Source: Janibacter alkaliphilus
GTDB lineage: Bacteria; Actinomycetota; Actinomycetes; Actinomycetales; Dermatophilaceae
Assembly: GCF_013408565.1 (NCBI RefSeq)
Contig: NZ_JACBZX010000001.1
Span: forward strand, 1,860,001-1,924,000
Length of the DNA: 64,000 nt
Direction: 5' to 3'
The notes under the pieces are model-generated. The model did no database searches. It saw only the letters and a list, made by a program, of their open reading frames with translations, and had not been told where the DNA came from. Within the stretch, counting starts at the first letter, position 1, and the number at the start of each line of letters is the position of its first letter. A program made the position numbers and the translations under genes. Of the stretch, positions 1 through 7,623 are shown piece after piece.

Positions 1-239
1 CCGACCAGCCGTGGCCCTTCCCGGCGTCGCTGATGATCGGCTTCTCCGCGCGGGCCACCGGCACCGAGATCACCCTGCTCGACGGCGAGATCGCCGAGGC
101 CGGCTGGTACACCCGGCAGGAGTACCTGGAGGCGGTGCGCTCGGGGCGGGTGCGCCGGGCTGGCCGGCTCTCGATCAGCGCCCGGCTCGTCGAGCAGTGG
201 CTCGGTCGCCGCCTCGACGACCTCGACGACCGCGGCTGA
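1..239 (+). CDS. nudC: NAD(+) diphosphatase (NudC-type NUDIX), 3' end only
   Basis: The reading frame is open from base 3 to the stop at 237-239, so the gene runs in from the left edge. It begins DQPWPFPASLMIGF and contains the stretch GEIAEAGWYTR. QPWPFP-SLM-GF is the NudC signature between the zinc-binding and NUDIX parts, where the enzyme recognises the NAD(H) pyrophosphate. NudC hydrolyses NAD(H) to NMN(H) and AMP and can remove NAD caps from RNA. The NUDIX box itself should lie at or before the window edge and cannot be checked. The next gene, uvrD2, starts 35 bp downstream on the same strand; nudC-uvrD2-whiB7 is a conserved actinobacterial order. Confidence 0.85.
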   Translation, partial: DQPWPFPASLMIGFSARATGTEITLLDGEIAEAGWYTRQEYLEAVRSGRVRRAGRLSISARLVEQWLGRRLDDLDDRG

Positions 240-274
240 GCCGGTCGTCGGTGTCGTCTGAGAGAGTGCCGAGC

Positions 275-2449
275 ATGACCCAGCCCCCGCCGGTGGCCCC
301 CTCGGCCGACGACATCCTGGAGGCGCTGGACCCGGAGCAGCGGCAGGTCGCCGCCGAGCCGAGCGGACCGATGGCGGTGCTCGCCGGCGCCGGCACCGGC
401 AAGACCCGGGCGATCACCCACCGGATCGCCTACGGGGTGCACGCCGGTGCCTACCAGCCCACCCGGGTGCTCGCGGTGACCTTCACCGCGCGGGCCGCGG
501 GAGAGATGCGCACCCGGCTGCGGGACCTGTCGGTGGCCGGGGTGCAGGCGCGCACCTTCCACGCCGCCGCGCTGCGTCAGCTGCACTACTTCTGGCCCCA
601 GGCCATCGGCGGCGCCGCGCCGGAGCTGATGCCGCAGAAGTTCTCCGCCGTCGGCGAGGCCGCCGGCCGGCTGGGGCTGCGTCTGGACCGGACCGAGCTG
701 CGCGACGTCGCCTCCGAGGTGGAGTGGGCGAAGGTCTCGCTGCTCACCCCGGAGAGCTACGCCGACGCCGCCCGCCGAGCCCGTCGCGAGCCGCCCGGGA
801 TGGACCTCACCGCGATGGCCCGGCTGCTGGAGGCCTACGAGGAGGTGAAGTCCGCCCGAGGGGTCATCGACTTCGAGGACGTGCTGCTGCTGACCGTGGG
901 CATCCTCCAGGAGCGCGAGGACGTCGCCGCGACCATCCGTGATCAGTACCGCCACTTCGTCGTCGACGAGTACCAGGACGTCAACGCCCTGCAGCAGCGG
1001 TTGCTCGAGCTCTGGCTCGGCGGACGCTCGGACATCTGCGTCGTCGGCGACCCGGCCCAGACGATCTACAGCTTCACCGGCGCCACCCCCGAGCACCTGC
1101 TGCGCTTCACCGCGCGGCACCGCGGCGCCGGGACGGTGCGGCTGGTGCGCAGCTACCGCTCCACGCCGCAGGTCGTCGAGCTGGCGAACCGGATGCTCAC
1201 CGACCCCTCCGGCGGTCGGCGGCACGGCTCGGTGCAGCTCGTGGCCCAGCGCGAGGCCGGTCCGGCGCCGCGGCTGACCGTGCTCGACGACGACCCGACC
1301 GAGGCCGCGTGGGTGGCCGCCGAGGTGGGCCGCCTCGTCGCCGCCGGACGGCCGCTGTCGCAGATCGCCGTGCTCTTCCGCACCAACGGGCAGTCCGAGG
1401 CCTTCGAGTCCGCGCTGGCCGACGCCGGGATCCCCTACCTGGTGCGCGGCGGCGAGCGCTTCTTCTCCCGCGCCGAGGTCCGCGACGCGATCGTGCTGCT
1501 GCGCGGCGCCGCCCGCACCGACGACGGCAGCAAGCCGCTGCCCGACCTCGTCGAGGACGTGCTCGGCGGGCTGGGCTGGAGCCGCCAGCAGCCGGGCACC
1601 GCCGGCGCGGTCCGCCAGCGGTGGGAGTCGCTCAAGGCGCTGGTCGACCTCTCCGCCCGGGTCGCCGCCCGCGGCGAGGAGGTCCGGCTGCCGGACCTGG
1701 TGCGTGAGCTCGACGAGCGCATCGCCGCCCAGCACGCGCCCGACGTCGAAGGGGTGACTCTGGCGTCGCTGCACGCGGCGAAGGGGTTGGAGTGGGACGT
1801 CGTCGTCCTCGCCGGGTGCAGCGAGGGGCTGCTGCCGATCGCCATGGCCGACGGGGCCGAGGAGGTCGAGGAGGAGCGCCGGCTGATGTACGTCGGGGTG
1901 ACCCGGGCCCGGGAGGTGCTGCACCTGACCTGGGCGCGCTCCCGGGCCCCCGGCGGTCGGGCCTCGCGCCGGCCGAGCCGCTTCCTCGAGCCGGCCGCGG
2001 GGATGCTCGGCGAGGGTGCCCGCAGCCCGTCCTCGTCCGGCGGCAGCCGCGGCGCCGGCACCCGGCAGCGGCGCGCGGCCGCGCCGCGACGCTGCAAGGG
2101 GTGCGACGCCGAGCTGACCACCGCCGCCGAGCGGGCTACGGGCCGCTGCCCGGACTGCCCGCCCACCTTCGACGAGGCCACCTTCGAGCGGCTGCGGGCC
2201 TGGCGGCTCGCGGTCTCCCGGGCTCAGTCCGTGCCCGCCTTCGTCGTCTTCACCGATGCCACCCTGGAGGCGATCGCGGAGGCGGCGCCGACCGCCCAGC
2301 GCGACCTGGCCGCGATCAGCGGGGTGGGTCCGCGCAAGCTCATCCTCTACGCCGACCAGGTCATCGCGGTCGTCGGCGGCGCCGACCCCGACGAGGTGCT
2401 CGACCAGGAGCCGTCGGCCGGCGACCAGGACGCCCTGCCGGACGGCTGA
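275..2449 (+). CDS. uvrD2: ATP-dependent DNA helicase UvrD2 (SF1, HRDC domain)
   Basis: This is a 724-residue superfamily-1 3'-5' DNA helicase of the UvrD2 type. Walker A AGAGTGKT is at about 37-44, motif II VDEYQD near 229-234, followed by GDPAQTIYSFTGA and, near the end of the motor, VTRAREVLHLTWAR. After the motor comes a tetracysteine module (CKGC near 607, CPDC near 625) and an HRDC domain (about 637-700, ending in the ISGVGPRKL helix-hairpin). Tetracysteine plus HRDC is the arrangement that separates mycobacterial UvrD2 from UvrD1/PcrA. I chose the ATG at 275 because MTQPPPV precedes the conserved Q-motif region (LDPEQRQVA) and a purine-rich AGAGAG lies upstream; the longer open frame to base 11 is antisense-like noise overlapping nudC. 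It probably acts in DNA repair. Confidence 0.93.
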   Translation: MTQPPPVAPSADDILEALDPEQRQVAAEPSGPMAVLAGAGTGKTRAITHRIAYGVHAGAYQPTRVLAVTFTARAAGEMRTRLRDLSVAGVQARTFHAAALRQLHYFWPQAIGGAAPELMPQKFSAVGEAAGRLGLRLDRTELRDVASEVEWAKVSLLTPESYADAARRARREPPGMDLTAMARLLEAYEEVKSARGVIDFEDVLLLTVGILQEREDVAATIRDQYRHFVVDEYQDVNALQQRLLELWLGGRSDICVVGDPAQTIYSFTGATPEHLLRFTARHRGAGTVRLVRSYRSTPQVVELANRMLTDPSGGRRHGSVQLVAQREAGPAPRLTVLDDDPTEAAWVAAEVGRLVAAGRPLSQIAVLFRTNGQSEAFESALADAGIPYLVRGGERFFSRAEVRDAIVLLRGAARTDDGSKPLPDLVEDVLGGLGWSRQQPGTAGAVRQRWESLKALVDLSARVAARGEEVRLPDLVRELDERIAAQHAPDVEGVTLASLHAAKGLEWDVVVLAGCSEGLLPIAMADGAEEVEEERRLMYVGVTRAREVLHLTWARSRAPGGRASRRPSRFLEPAAGMLGEGARSPSSSGGSRGAGTRQRRAAAPRRCKGCDAELTTAAERATGRCPDCPPTFDEATFERLRAWRLAVSRAQSVPAFVVFTDATLEAIAEAAPTAQRDLAAISGVGPRKLILYADQVIAVVGGADPDEVLDQEPSAGDQDALPDG

Positions 2450-2461
2450 GGACGCTCGCCG

Positions 2462-2500
2462 ATTAAATCGGTTGGCAGTCTCCGCGCAGGGGTCTAACCT
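2462..2500 (+). promoter_or_regulatory. whiB7 promoter with AT-rich WhiB7 box
   Basis: An AT-rich block ATTAAAT (2462-2468) lies exactly three bases before a -35 hexamer TTGGCA (2472-2477). A -10 candidate TAACCT (2495-2500) follows with 17-bp spacing. In mycobacteria WhiB7 bound to the housekeeping sigma factor recognises an AT-rich element about three bases upstream of the -35 through its AT-hook, so this layout fits autoregulation. The sequence layout is seen directly; the function is inferred from the family. Confidence 0.75.
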
Positions 2501-2558
2501 GACGGAGTCAGTCGGGCCGAGAGCCCGTGAGCGCGTCGACGAGAGGAGGGCAGCACCG

Positions 2559-2768
2559 ATGGACATCATCACCACGACCGGTACGTCCGGGTTCGCCGCT
2601 GCCCTCGCCACCCTCGGCGGGAACCAGGCGAGCAACGGCCGTCTGCGTGCGATCGACGCCGCCCGTCCGTGGGCGCCCTTCGGCACCTCCGCCGTCATCG
2701 GCGGCGCCGGTGCCGCCGTCGGCGCCTTCGACGCCCCGGATCCGCGACCCGTGGGACCACCTGCCTGA
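2559..2768 (+). CDS. whiB7 leader ORF (uORF, 69 residues)
   Basis: A 69-codon ORF starts 59 bases after the whiB7 -10 element and has a strong ribosome binding site, GAGAGGAGGG, six bases before its ATG. The product begins MDIITTTGTSGFAAALATL and has no recognisable domain; it is rich in Ala/Gly. It ends 26 bp before a terminator hairpin and 107 bp before whiB7. This matches the known whiB7 leader design, in which translation of an upstream ORF is sensed by a conditional terminator so that stalled or slowed ribosomes switch whiB7 on. Whether the peptide itself acts or only its translation matters cannot be decided here. Confidence 0.7.
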   Translation: MDIITTTGTSGFAAALATLGGNQASNGRLRAIDAARPWAPFGTSAVIGGAGAAVGAFDAPDPRPVGPPA

Positions 2769-2794
2769 CAGCAGGCACACCTGGTCACCACCTC

Positions 2795-2829
2795 AGGCCG
2801 CGGCATCCGATCACCGGATCCCGCGGCCT
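2795..2829 (+). terminator. whiB7 leader attenuator hairpin
   Basis: AGGCCGCGG (2795-2803) pairs perfectly with CCGCGGCCT (2821-2829), and an inner stem ATCCG/CGGAT extends the hairpin around a five-base loop. TCGTCGTGT follows, a weak T-tract typical of high-GC genomes. It lies between the leader ORF stop and the whiB7 start, so it would end transcription unless an upstream rearrangement prevents folding. Confidence 0.8.
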
Positions 2830-2875
2830 TCGTCGTGTCCCGCCACCCCCGCTCTCGCCCGACAGGAGTCATCAG

Positions 2876-3145
2876 ATGCCGACCCCCGACCACCCACCTC
2901 ATCCCGACCGGCTCACCCCGTGCATGACCGAGGAGCCGGAGACCTGGTTCGCCGACACCCCCGACGGGGTCGAGTTCGCCAAGGCGCTGTGCGGCACCTG
3001 CCCGCTGCGCCAGGCCTGCCTCGAGGGCGCCCTGGCTCGTCGTGAGCCCTGGGGCGTCTGGGGCGGCGAGCTCTTCGACAACGGTCGGGTGGTGCCGCGC
3101 AAGCGCCCCCGCGGCCGGCCGCGCAAGCACCCCGTCCCGGCGTGA
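2876..3145 (+). CDS. whiB7: WhiB7-type iron-sulfur transcription factor
   Basis: This 89-residue protein has the four WhiB cysteines (C16, C39, C42, C48) that hold a [4Fe-4S] cluster, the G-V-W-G-G turn (60-64) that contacts sigma factor region 4, and a C-terminal AT-hook RPRGRPRKH (about 77-85). The AT-hook is diagnostic for WhiB7, the activator of intrinsic antibiotic resistance in actinobacteria. The ATG at 2876 gives the expected family length. The gene follows uvrD2 as in Mycobacterium, with its own promoter, leader ORF and attenuator. Expression is therefore likely induced by ribosome-targeting antibiotics and maintained by autoactivation. Confidence 0.95.
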   Translation: MPTPDHPPHPDRLTPCMTEEPETWFADTPDGVEFAKALCGTCPLRQACLEGALARREPWGVWGGELFDNGRVVPRKRPRGRPRKHPVPA

Positions 3146-3214
3146 GCCGAGCCCGGAAGCCCGGGCCGCCCGGCCACCTCGCCCGCATCGTCAGCCCGAA
3201 GGAGGTGAACGACG

Positions 3215-3352
3215 ATGAGCCCGCTGTCCAGCCTCTCCCGGCGGCTGCGCCGCAGCCCCCGCGGTCCGCGACCGCTGCCGGTCAGCCCGCCGCAGCACCA
3301 CCGCCGCGCCGACCCGCGCGACGAGCTCGCGGTCATCCTCACGCTGCGGTGA
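3215..3352 (+). CDS. small basic protein downstream of whiB7 (45 residues)
   Basis: A 45-codon ORF has an almost perfect Shine-Dalgarno, AAGGAGGTGA, placed correctly before its ATG, the best ribosome binding site in this neighbourhood. The peptide starts MSPLSSLSRRLRRSPRGPRP, is rich in Arg and Pro in its first two thirds, and ends DPRDELAVILTLR. I recognise no family. It lies 69 bp after whiB7 on the same strand and could be cotranscribed, which would make it antibiotic-inducible. The ribosome binding site is the main evidence for translation. Confidence 0.55.
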   Translation: MSPLSSLSRRLRRSPRGPRPLPVSPPQHHRRADPRDELAVILTLR

Positions 3353-3457
3353 CCCGCAGCCCCGGTGGAGGTGCCCGCACGCCCCAGAGCGCGTGCCGGC
3401 ACCTCCACCCATCTGTGTCACCCCTGCTATCTGTCTCACCCGTGGCAGGCTGAGCGC

Positions 3458-4042
3458 ATGGCCACGCTGCGCATCGCCCAGGACGAGGCGGCCGACGAGC
3501 TGCTCTCCACCGACCCCTTCGCCCTCCTGGTGGGCATGCTGCTCGACCAGCAGTTCCCGATGGAGCGGGCCTTCGCCGGTCCGCTGAAGGTCAAGGAGCG
3601 CTTCGGCAGCCTCGACGTCGCCGCGATCGCCGACGCCGACCCCGAGGCCTTCGCCGACCTGTGCGCCACCCCGCCGGCGGTGCACCGCTACGGCCGCTCG
3701 ATGGCCGGGCGCATCCAGACCCTGGCGGCCACCATCCGGGACGAGCACGGCGGCGACCCGGCGGCGGTCTGGACCGGGGCCAGCGACGCCACGGACCTGC
3801 TCGCCCGGGTCAAGGCGCTGCCCGGCTTCGGCGACCAGAAGGCGCGCATCTTCGTCGCGCTGCTCGGCAAGCAGCTGGACGCCGCCCCCGAGGGCTGGCG
3901 CGAGGTGGTCGGCCCCTACGCCGAGGAGGGCTCGACCCGCTCGGTGGCCGACGTCGTCGACGAGACCAGCCTGCAGCAGGTCCGCGACTTCAAGAAGCAG
4001 GCCAAGGCCGCGGCGAAGGCGGAGAAGGGCGCCAAGGGCTGA
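3458..4042 (+). CDS. HhH-GPD-type base-excision repair family protein
   Basis: This 194-residue protein resembles the short actinobacterial HhH-GPD glycosylase-like family. The helix-hairpin-helix region is LLARVKALPGFGDQKARIF (about 109-127), where the glycine-rich hairpin contacts the DNA backbone and a Lys follows at the position used by bifunctional glycosylases. The N-terminal region carries LLVGMLLDQQFPMERAF, the helical core of the fold. The C-terminal 40 residues are Lys/Ala-rich. There is no [4Fe-4S] cysteine cluster, so it is not an EndoIII/MutY orthologue. The ATG at 3458 is the first start that gives the family's usual N-terminus. The stop lies 2 bp from the convergent ABC1 kinase gene. 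The substrate lesion is unknown. Confidence 0.8.
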   Translation: MATLRIAQDEAADELLSTDPFALLVGMLLDQQFPMERAFAGPLKVKERFGSLDVAAIADADPEAFADLCATPPAVHRYGRSMAGRIQTLAATIRDEHGGDPAAVWTGASDATDLLARVKALPGFGDQKARIFVALLGKQLDAAPEGWREVVGPYAEEGSTRSVADVVDETSLQQVRDFKKQAKAAAKAEKGAKG

Positions 4043-4044
4043 GC

Positions 4045-5382
4045 TCAGGCCTCGGCGAAGCCGGGCAGGTGCTCCTCGAAGAGCGCGCGCACCTCGACGG
4101 TCGCGCCGAGCTGGGAGAGCACGCCCATCGCACCGAGGAAGACCCGGTGCACCATCGCGTACTCCCGCGGCAGGTTGATCCGCATCCCCATGGTGAACTC
4201 CGGGTGCCGCAGGTCGGTCATGCCCTCGCTGGCCCGGCGCATCCAGTCCCGGCTGAAGTGGTGCCGCTCGGTGCGGACCGGGTCGACGAAGGGGGAGACG
4301 TAGCTGAGCAGCGCCTCGGCGTCGACCTCGACGCCCGGCAGCACGAAACCCTCTGCCCGCATGCCGGCGAGCACCTCCTCGGCGTCGCCGCCGGCGGCGA
4401 GCGCGAAGATCCGCCCGATCGCCGGCGGCAGCCCGCCGGGGAAGCGGGCGACCGAGCCGTAGTCGACCACCCCGAGCCGCCCGTCCGGGGTGAGCCGGAA
4501 GTTGCCGGGGTGCGGGTCGCCGTGCATGAGCCCGCAGCGCGCCGGTGACTCCAGCAGGAAGGTCAGGTAGCGCCGTCCGACGACGTCGCGCACGTCCTGG
4601 TCGGCGTCGCGGATGAGCTGGCTCAGCGGGGCTCCCTCGAGCCACTCGGAGACCAGGACGTGCGGCCGGTGGGTCACCGACGCCGGCACGGCGATCTCCG
4701 GGTCGTCGACGTAGGCGGCGGCGAAGGCGGCCTGGTTCTCGGCCTCCAAGGCGTAGTCGAGCTCCTCGTCGGCGGCCGCCAGCAGCTCCTCGGTGACCGG
4801 CTTGATGTCCATGCCGGGCATCCACGTGCCCGCGACCCGGGCCAGCCGCGCGATCTGCTGCAGGTCGCTGCGCAGGGCCCGGTCGGCGCCGGGGTACTGC
4901 ACCTTGACCGCCACCGGGCGCCCGTCGGACCACCGTGCCCGGTGCACCTGGCCGATCGAGGCGGCCGCCACCGGCTGCCCGCCCAGCTCGGGCAGCAGCG
5001 CCGCCCAGTCGGCTCCCAGGTCGGCCCGCAGCACCTCGTGCACCTCGTCGGGGCTCATCGGCGGCGCGGCGTCCTGCAGCCGCACCAGCATCTCCCGGTA
5101 GGGCTCGACGAGGTCCTCGGGCAGCGCGGCCTCGAGCACCGACAGCGACTGACCGACCTTCATCGCGCCACCCTTGAGCGAGCCGAGCACGGTGAAGAGC
5201 TGCTCGGCGGTGCGTCGCTGGATGTCGGCGTCGATCTGCTCGGCGGAGCCGCCGGTCATCCGACGGCCCAGGCCCGCGGCGCTGCGACCGGCATGCCCCA
5301 GCGGCAGCGAGGCCAGCCGAGCGGCCCGACCCGCTGCCCCTCGGGGGATGCCTCGCCGACGGTCGTCGGCTGCGCTGGTCAT
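4045..5382 (-). CDS. ABC1/AarF (UbiB-type) atypical kinase
   Basis: This 445-residue protein has the ABC1 atypical-kinase motifs: the KVGQ signature at 75-78 in the N-terminal extension, ASIGQVH (141-147) forming the nucleotide loop, the catalytic-type lysine AVKV (K160), LMHGDPHPGNF near residue 290, and VVDYG for the metal site. UbiB-family members bind ADP/ATP and support isoprenoid-lipid (quinone) metabolism; their direct substrate is uncertain. An ABC1 gene near whiB7 is conserved in mycobacteria. The ATG at 5382 is the first start before the conserved region. The gene is divergent from the CPBP protease gene, with at most a few tens of bases for both promoters. Confidence 0.88.
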   Translation of the reverse strand: MTSAADDRRRGIPRGAAGRAARLASLPLGHAGRSAAGLGRRMTGGSAEQIDADIQRRTAEQLFTVLGSLKGGAMKVGQSLSVLEAALPEDLVEPYREMLVRLQDAAPPMSPDEVHEVLRADLGADWAALLPELGGQPVAAASIGQVHRARWSDGRPVAVKVQYPGADRALRSDLQQIARLARVAGTWMPGMDIKPVTEELLAAADEELDYALEAENQAAFAAAYVDDPEIAVPASVTHRPHVLVSEWLEGAPLSQLIRDADQDVRDVVGRRYLTFLLESPARCGLMHGDPHPGNFRLTPDGRLGVVDYGSVARFPGGLPPAIGRIFALAAGGDAEEVLAGMRAEGFVLPGVEVDAEALLSYVSPFVDPVRTERHHFSRDWMRRASEGMTDLRHPEFTMGMRINLPREYAMVHRVFLGAMGVLSQLGATVEVRALFEEHLPGFAEA

Positions 5383-5404
5383 GGCAGCAACATACGCTGA
5401 CCAG

Positions 5405-6154
5405 GTGAGACCTTCTGCGGTGCCCGGTCCGGTGAGTGAGCTGCGCGCCTTCGTCCGGGCCTCGCTGGTGCGGCCGGTGCCCCGGGACCACCAGGAGAGC
5501 GACGCTGCCTTCCGCCGCCGTCGGGTGGTCGCGGCGATCACCCTGGTCCTCGGCGCGGTGGCGCTCGCCGTGGCGCTGCGGATCGAGCCGGGCGACCCGC
5601 TCTTCTACCTGGCCACCCTGGTCGTCGCGGTGATCTGGAGCGCCGGGGCCCTGGCCTCGGGCACCCTGCACGTGGGCTGGGCGCACACCCGTGACCAGCG
5701 CACCGCCCGCCCGGTCGTCCAGTCGCTCACCCTGGGGGTGGCGCTGCTGCTCGTCTTCCTCCTCGGCGCGATCGTCGTCGGCGCGGTCCCGTGGCTGCGC
5801 GGACCGGTCGACGACCTGCTCGACCACGCCCGCTACGGCTCCCTGCCGCTGGTCGCCCTGCTCACCGCCCTCAACGGGGTGGCCGAGGAGCTCTACTTCC
5901 GCGGCGGGCTCTACGCCGCGGTCGGTCGCCGCCACCCGGTGGCGATCACCACGGTGATCTACGCCCTGACCACCGTCGGCACCGGCGTGCCGTTGCTCGT
6001 CCTGGCCGCGCTCGCGCTCGGCCTGGTCACCGGGCTGCAGCGCCGGGTCACCGGCGGCGTGCTCGGCCCGATCATCACCCACCTGACCTGGTCGCTCGGG
6101 ATGCTCCTGCTGCTCCCGTACGGCCTCGACCTCTCAGATCGGATCTTTGGATGA
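5405..6154 (+). CDS. CPBP-family intramembrane metalloprotease (CAAX-like)
   Basis: This roughly 249-residue polytopic membrane protein has the CPBP/Abi signature EELYFRGGLYA (the EExxxR motif) and a later conserved histidine in PIITHLTW, the residues proposed to form the active site within the membrane. About six hydrophobic segments are visible, the first being ITLVLGAVALAVAL. Actinobacterial CPBP proteins are mostly uncharacterised. Start choice is uncertain: an ATG at 5381 would overlap the ABC1 start codon on the other strand, so I prefer the in-frame GTG at 5405; another GTG lies at 5432. The stop overlaps the next start as ATGA, which suggests translational coupling to the SDR-TspO gene. 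Confidence 0.82.
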   Translation: MRPSAVPGPVSELRAFVRASLVRPVPRDHQESDAAFRRRRVVAAITLVLGAVALAVALRIEPGDPLFYLATLVVAVIWSAGALASGTLHVGWAHTRDQRTARPVVQSLTLGVALLLVFLLGAIVVGAVPWLRGPVDDLLDHARYGSLPLVALLTALNGVAEELYFRGGLYAAVGRRHPVAITTVIYALTTVGTGVPLLVLAALALGLVTGLQRRVTGGVLGPIITHLTWSLGMLLLLPYGLDLSDRIFG

Positions 6155-7623
6155 CCCCTGCCAGCGCAGATCCCCGCGAGACCACCAGCTCCACGCCCGG
6201 CGCCGGGGGCAGCGTCCTCGTCACCGGGGCCACCGGTTACGTCGGCGGCCGGCTGGTGCCCGAGCTGCTCGAGCGCGGGTGGCGGGTGCGGGTGCTCACC
6301 CGCCGTGCCGCTCGCCTGGACGGCATCTCCTGGGCCCGGGACGTCGACGTCGTCGAGGGAGACGCCACCTCGGCCGACGACCTGCGGCGCGCCCTCGACG
6401 GCGTCGACGCGGCCTACTACCTGCTGCACTCGATGGACGCCGAGGGCAGCTTCGTCGAGCGGGACCGGGCGATGGCCACCGCCTTCGCCGACGCGGCCGC
6501 GGAGGGCAGCGTCTCCCGGATCGTCTACCTCGGCGGCCTGCACCCGCCCGGCGAGGACCTGTCCCCGCACCTGGCCTCCCGGGTCGAGGTGGGGGAGATC
6601 CTGCTGGCCTCGGGCGTGCCGACCGCGGTGATCCAGGCCGGGGTCGTGCTCGGTGACGGCTCGGCCTCCTTCGACATGCTCCGTCACCTCACCGAGCGGC
6701 TGCCCGCCTTCGTGGCCCCGCGCTGGCTGCGCAACCGGATCCAGCCGATCGGGGTCGACGACGTGCTCGACCGGCTGGTGGCAGCCGCCGAGCTGGCGCC
6801 GGAGCACAACCGGACCTTCGACGTCGGCGGCCCGGAGGTGCTGACCTACGCCGAGATGATGCAGCGCTACGCCACCGTGACCGGTCTGCGGCGGCGGCTC
6901 ATCCTCACCCTGCCGGTGCTCACCCCGGGCCTGGCCAGCCACTGGGTCGGCCTGGTCACGCCGGTGCCGGCCGGGGTCGCCAAGCCGCTCGTCGGCAGCC
7001 TGGTGCACGACGCGGTGGTCCACGAGCGCGACCTGGACGACCTCGTGGGGCCGCCGGAGGGCGGCCCGACCGGCTACGACGAGGCAATCCGTCGGGCGAC
7101 CGCGCAGCTGGAGCCGCGACGCTGGTCGCGACGGCTGCGCTGGACCCTGGCGGTCGTCGGGGGTGCCGCGGTCGTCGGCAGCCTGGCCACCGACCCGGGC
7201 AGCCGCTGGTACCGCGGGCTCGACCTGCCGCCGTGGCAGCCGCCGACCATCGCCTTCCCGGTGGTCTGGACCACGCTCTACGCGACGACGGCCATTGCCT
7301 CGACCGCGGTGAGCGCCGAGCTGGAGGAGGACGGTCGCGGGCGGCAGGCGGCCGGCTACCGGCGCGCGCTGGTCGTGAACATGGTGCTCAACGCGGGCTG
7401 GTCGGCGCTGTTCTTCCGGGGCCACCAGGTGCCGGGGCTGCGGCAGGTCGTCCTGCCCGCGGCCACCGCCGAGGCGGCGACGCTGGCGGCGAGCAGCTGG
7501 GACCTCACCCGGCGGGCGGCGGCCGCCGGTCGGGGGAAGGGAGCGACCCTCGGCGCCTACGCCGCGTGGTGCACCTTCGCGGTCGCCCTCACCGCGGAGA
7601 TCTGGCGGCGGAACCGCGGCTGA
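6151..7623 (+). CDS. NAD(P)-binding SDR fused to a TspO/MBR membrane domain
   Basis: This 490-residue two-domain protein has an N-terminal atypical short-chain dehydrogenase/NmrA-like Rossmann domain with GATGYVGG at 26-33, DVVEGDATSADDL for the cofactor pocket, and a divergent active site (YYLLHSM). The C-terminal part (about 330-490) is a TspO/MBR domain: WYRGLDLPPWQPP begins at W352, followed by FPVVWTTLY and several membrane helices. TspO proteins bind tetrapyrroles; the SDR part may be an oxidoreductase or only a nucleotide sensor. The gene overlaps the CPBP gene by four bases. Its last 35 bases overlap the convergent ThiF-like gene. The domain calls are firm, the substrate unknown. Confidence 0.85.
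   Translation: MTPASADPRETTSSTPGAGGSVLVTGATGYVGGRLVPELLERGWRVRVLTRRAARLDGISWARDVDVVEGDATSADDLRRALDGVDAAYYLLHSMDAEGSFVERDRAMATAFADAAAEGSVSRIVYLGGLHPPGEDLSPHLASRVEVGEILLASGVPTAVIQAGVVLGDGSASFDMLRHLTERLPAFVAPRWLRNRIQPIGVDDVLDRLVAAAELAPEHNRTFDVGGPEVLTYAEMMQRYATVTGLRRRLILTLPVLTPGLASHWVGLVTPVPAGVAKPLVGSLVHDAVVHERDLDDLVGPPEGGPTGYDEAIRRATAQLEPRRWSRRLRWTLAVVGGAAVVGSLATDPGSRWYRGLDLPPWQPPTIAFPVVWTTLYATTAIASTAVSAELEEDGRGRQAAGYRRALVVNMVLNAGWSALFFRGHQVPGLRQVVLPAATAEAATLAASSWDLTRRAAAAGRGKGATLGAYAAWCTFAVALTAEIWRRNRG

Noticed and set aside
3191..6082. 963-codon minus-strand frame covering the HhH-GPD gene and the ABC1 and CPBP genes
   Set aside because: Composition is that of a shadow frame, with no domain, and it conflicts with three well-supported genes.
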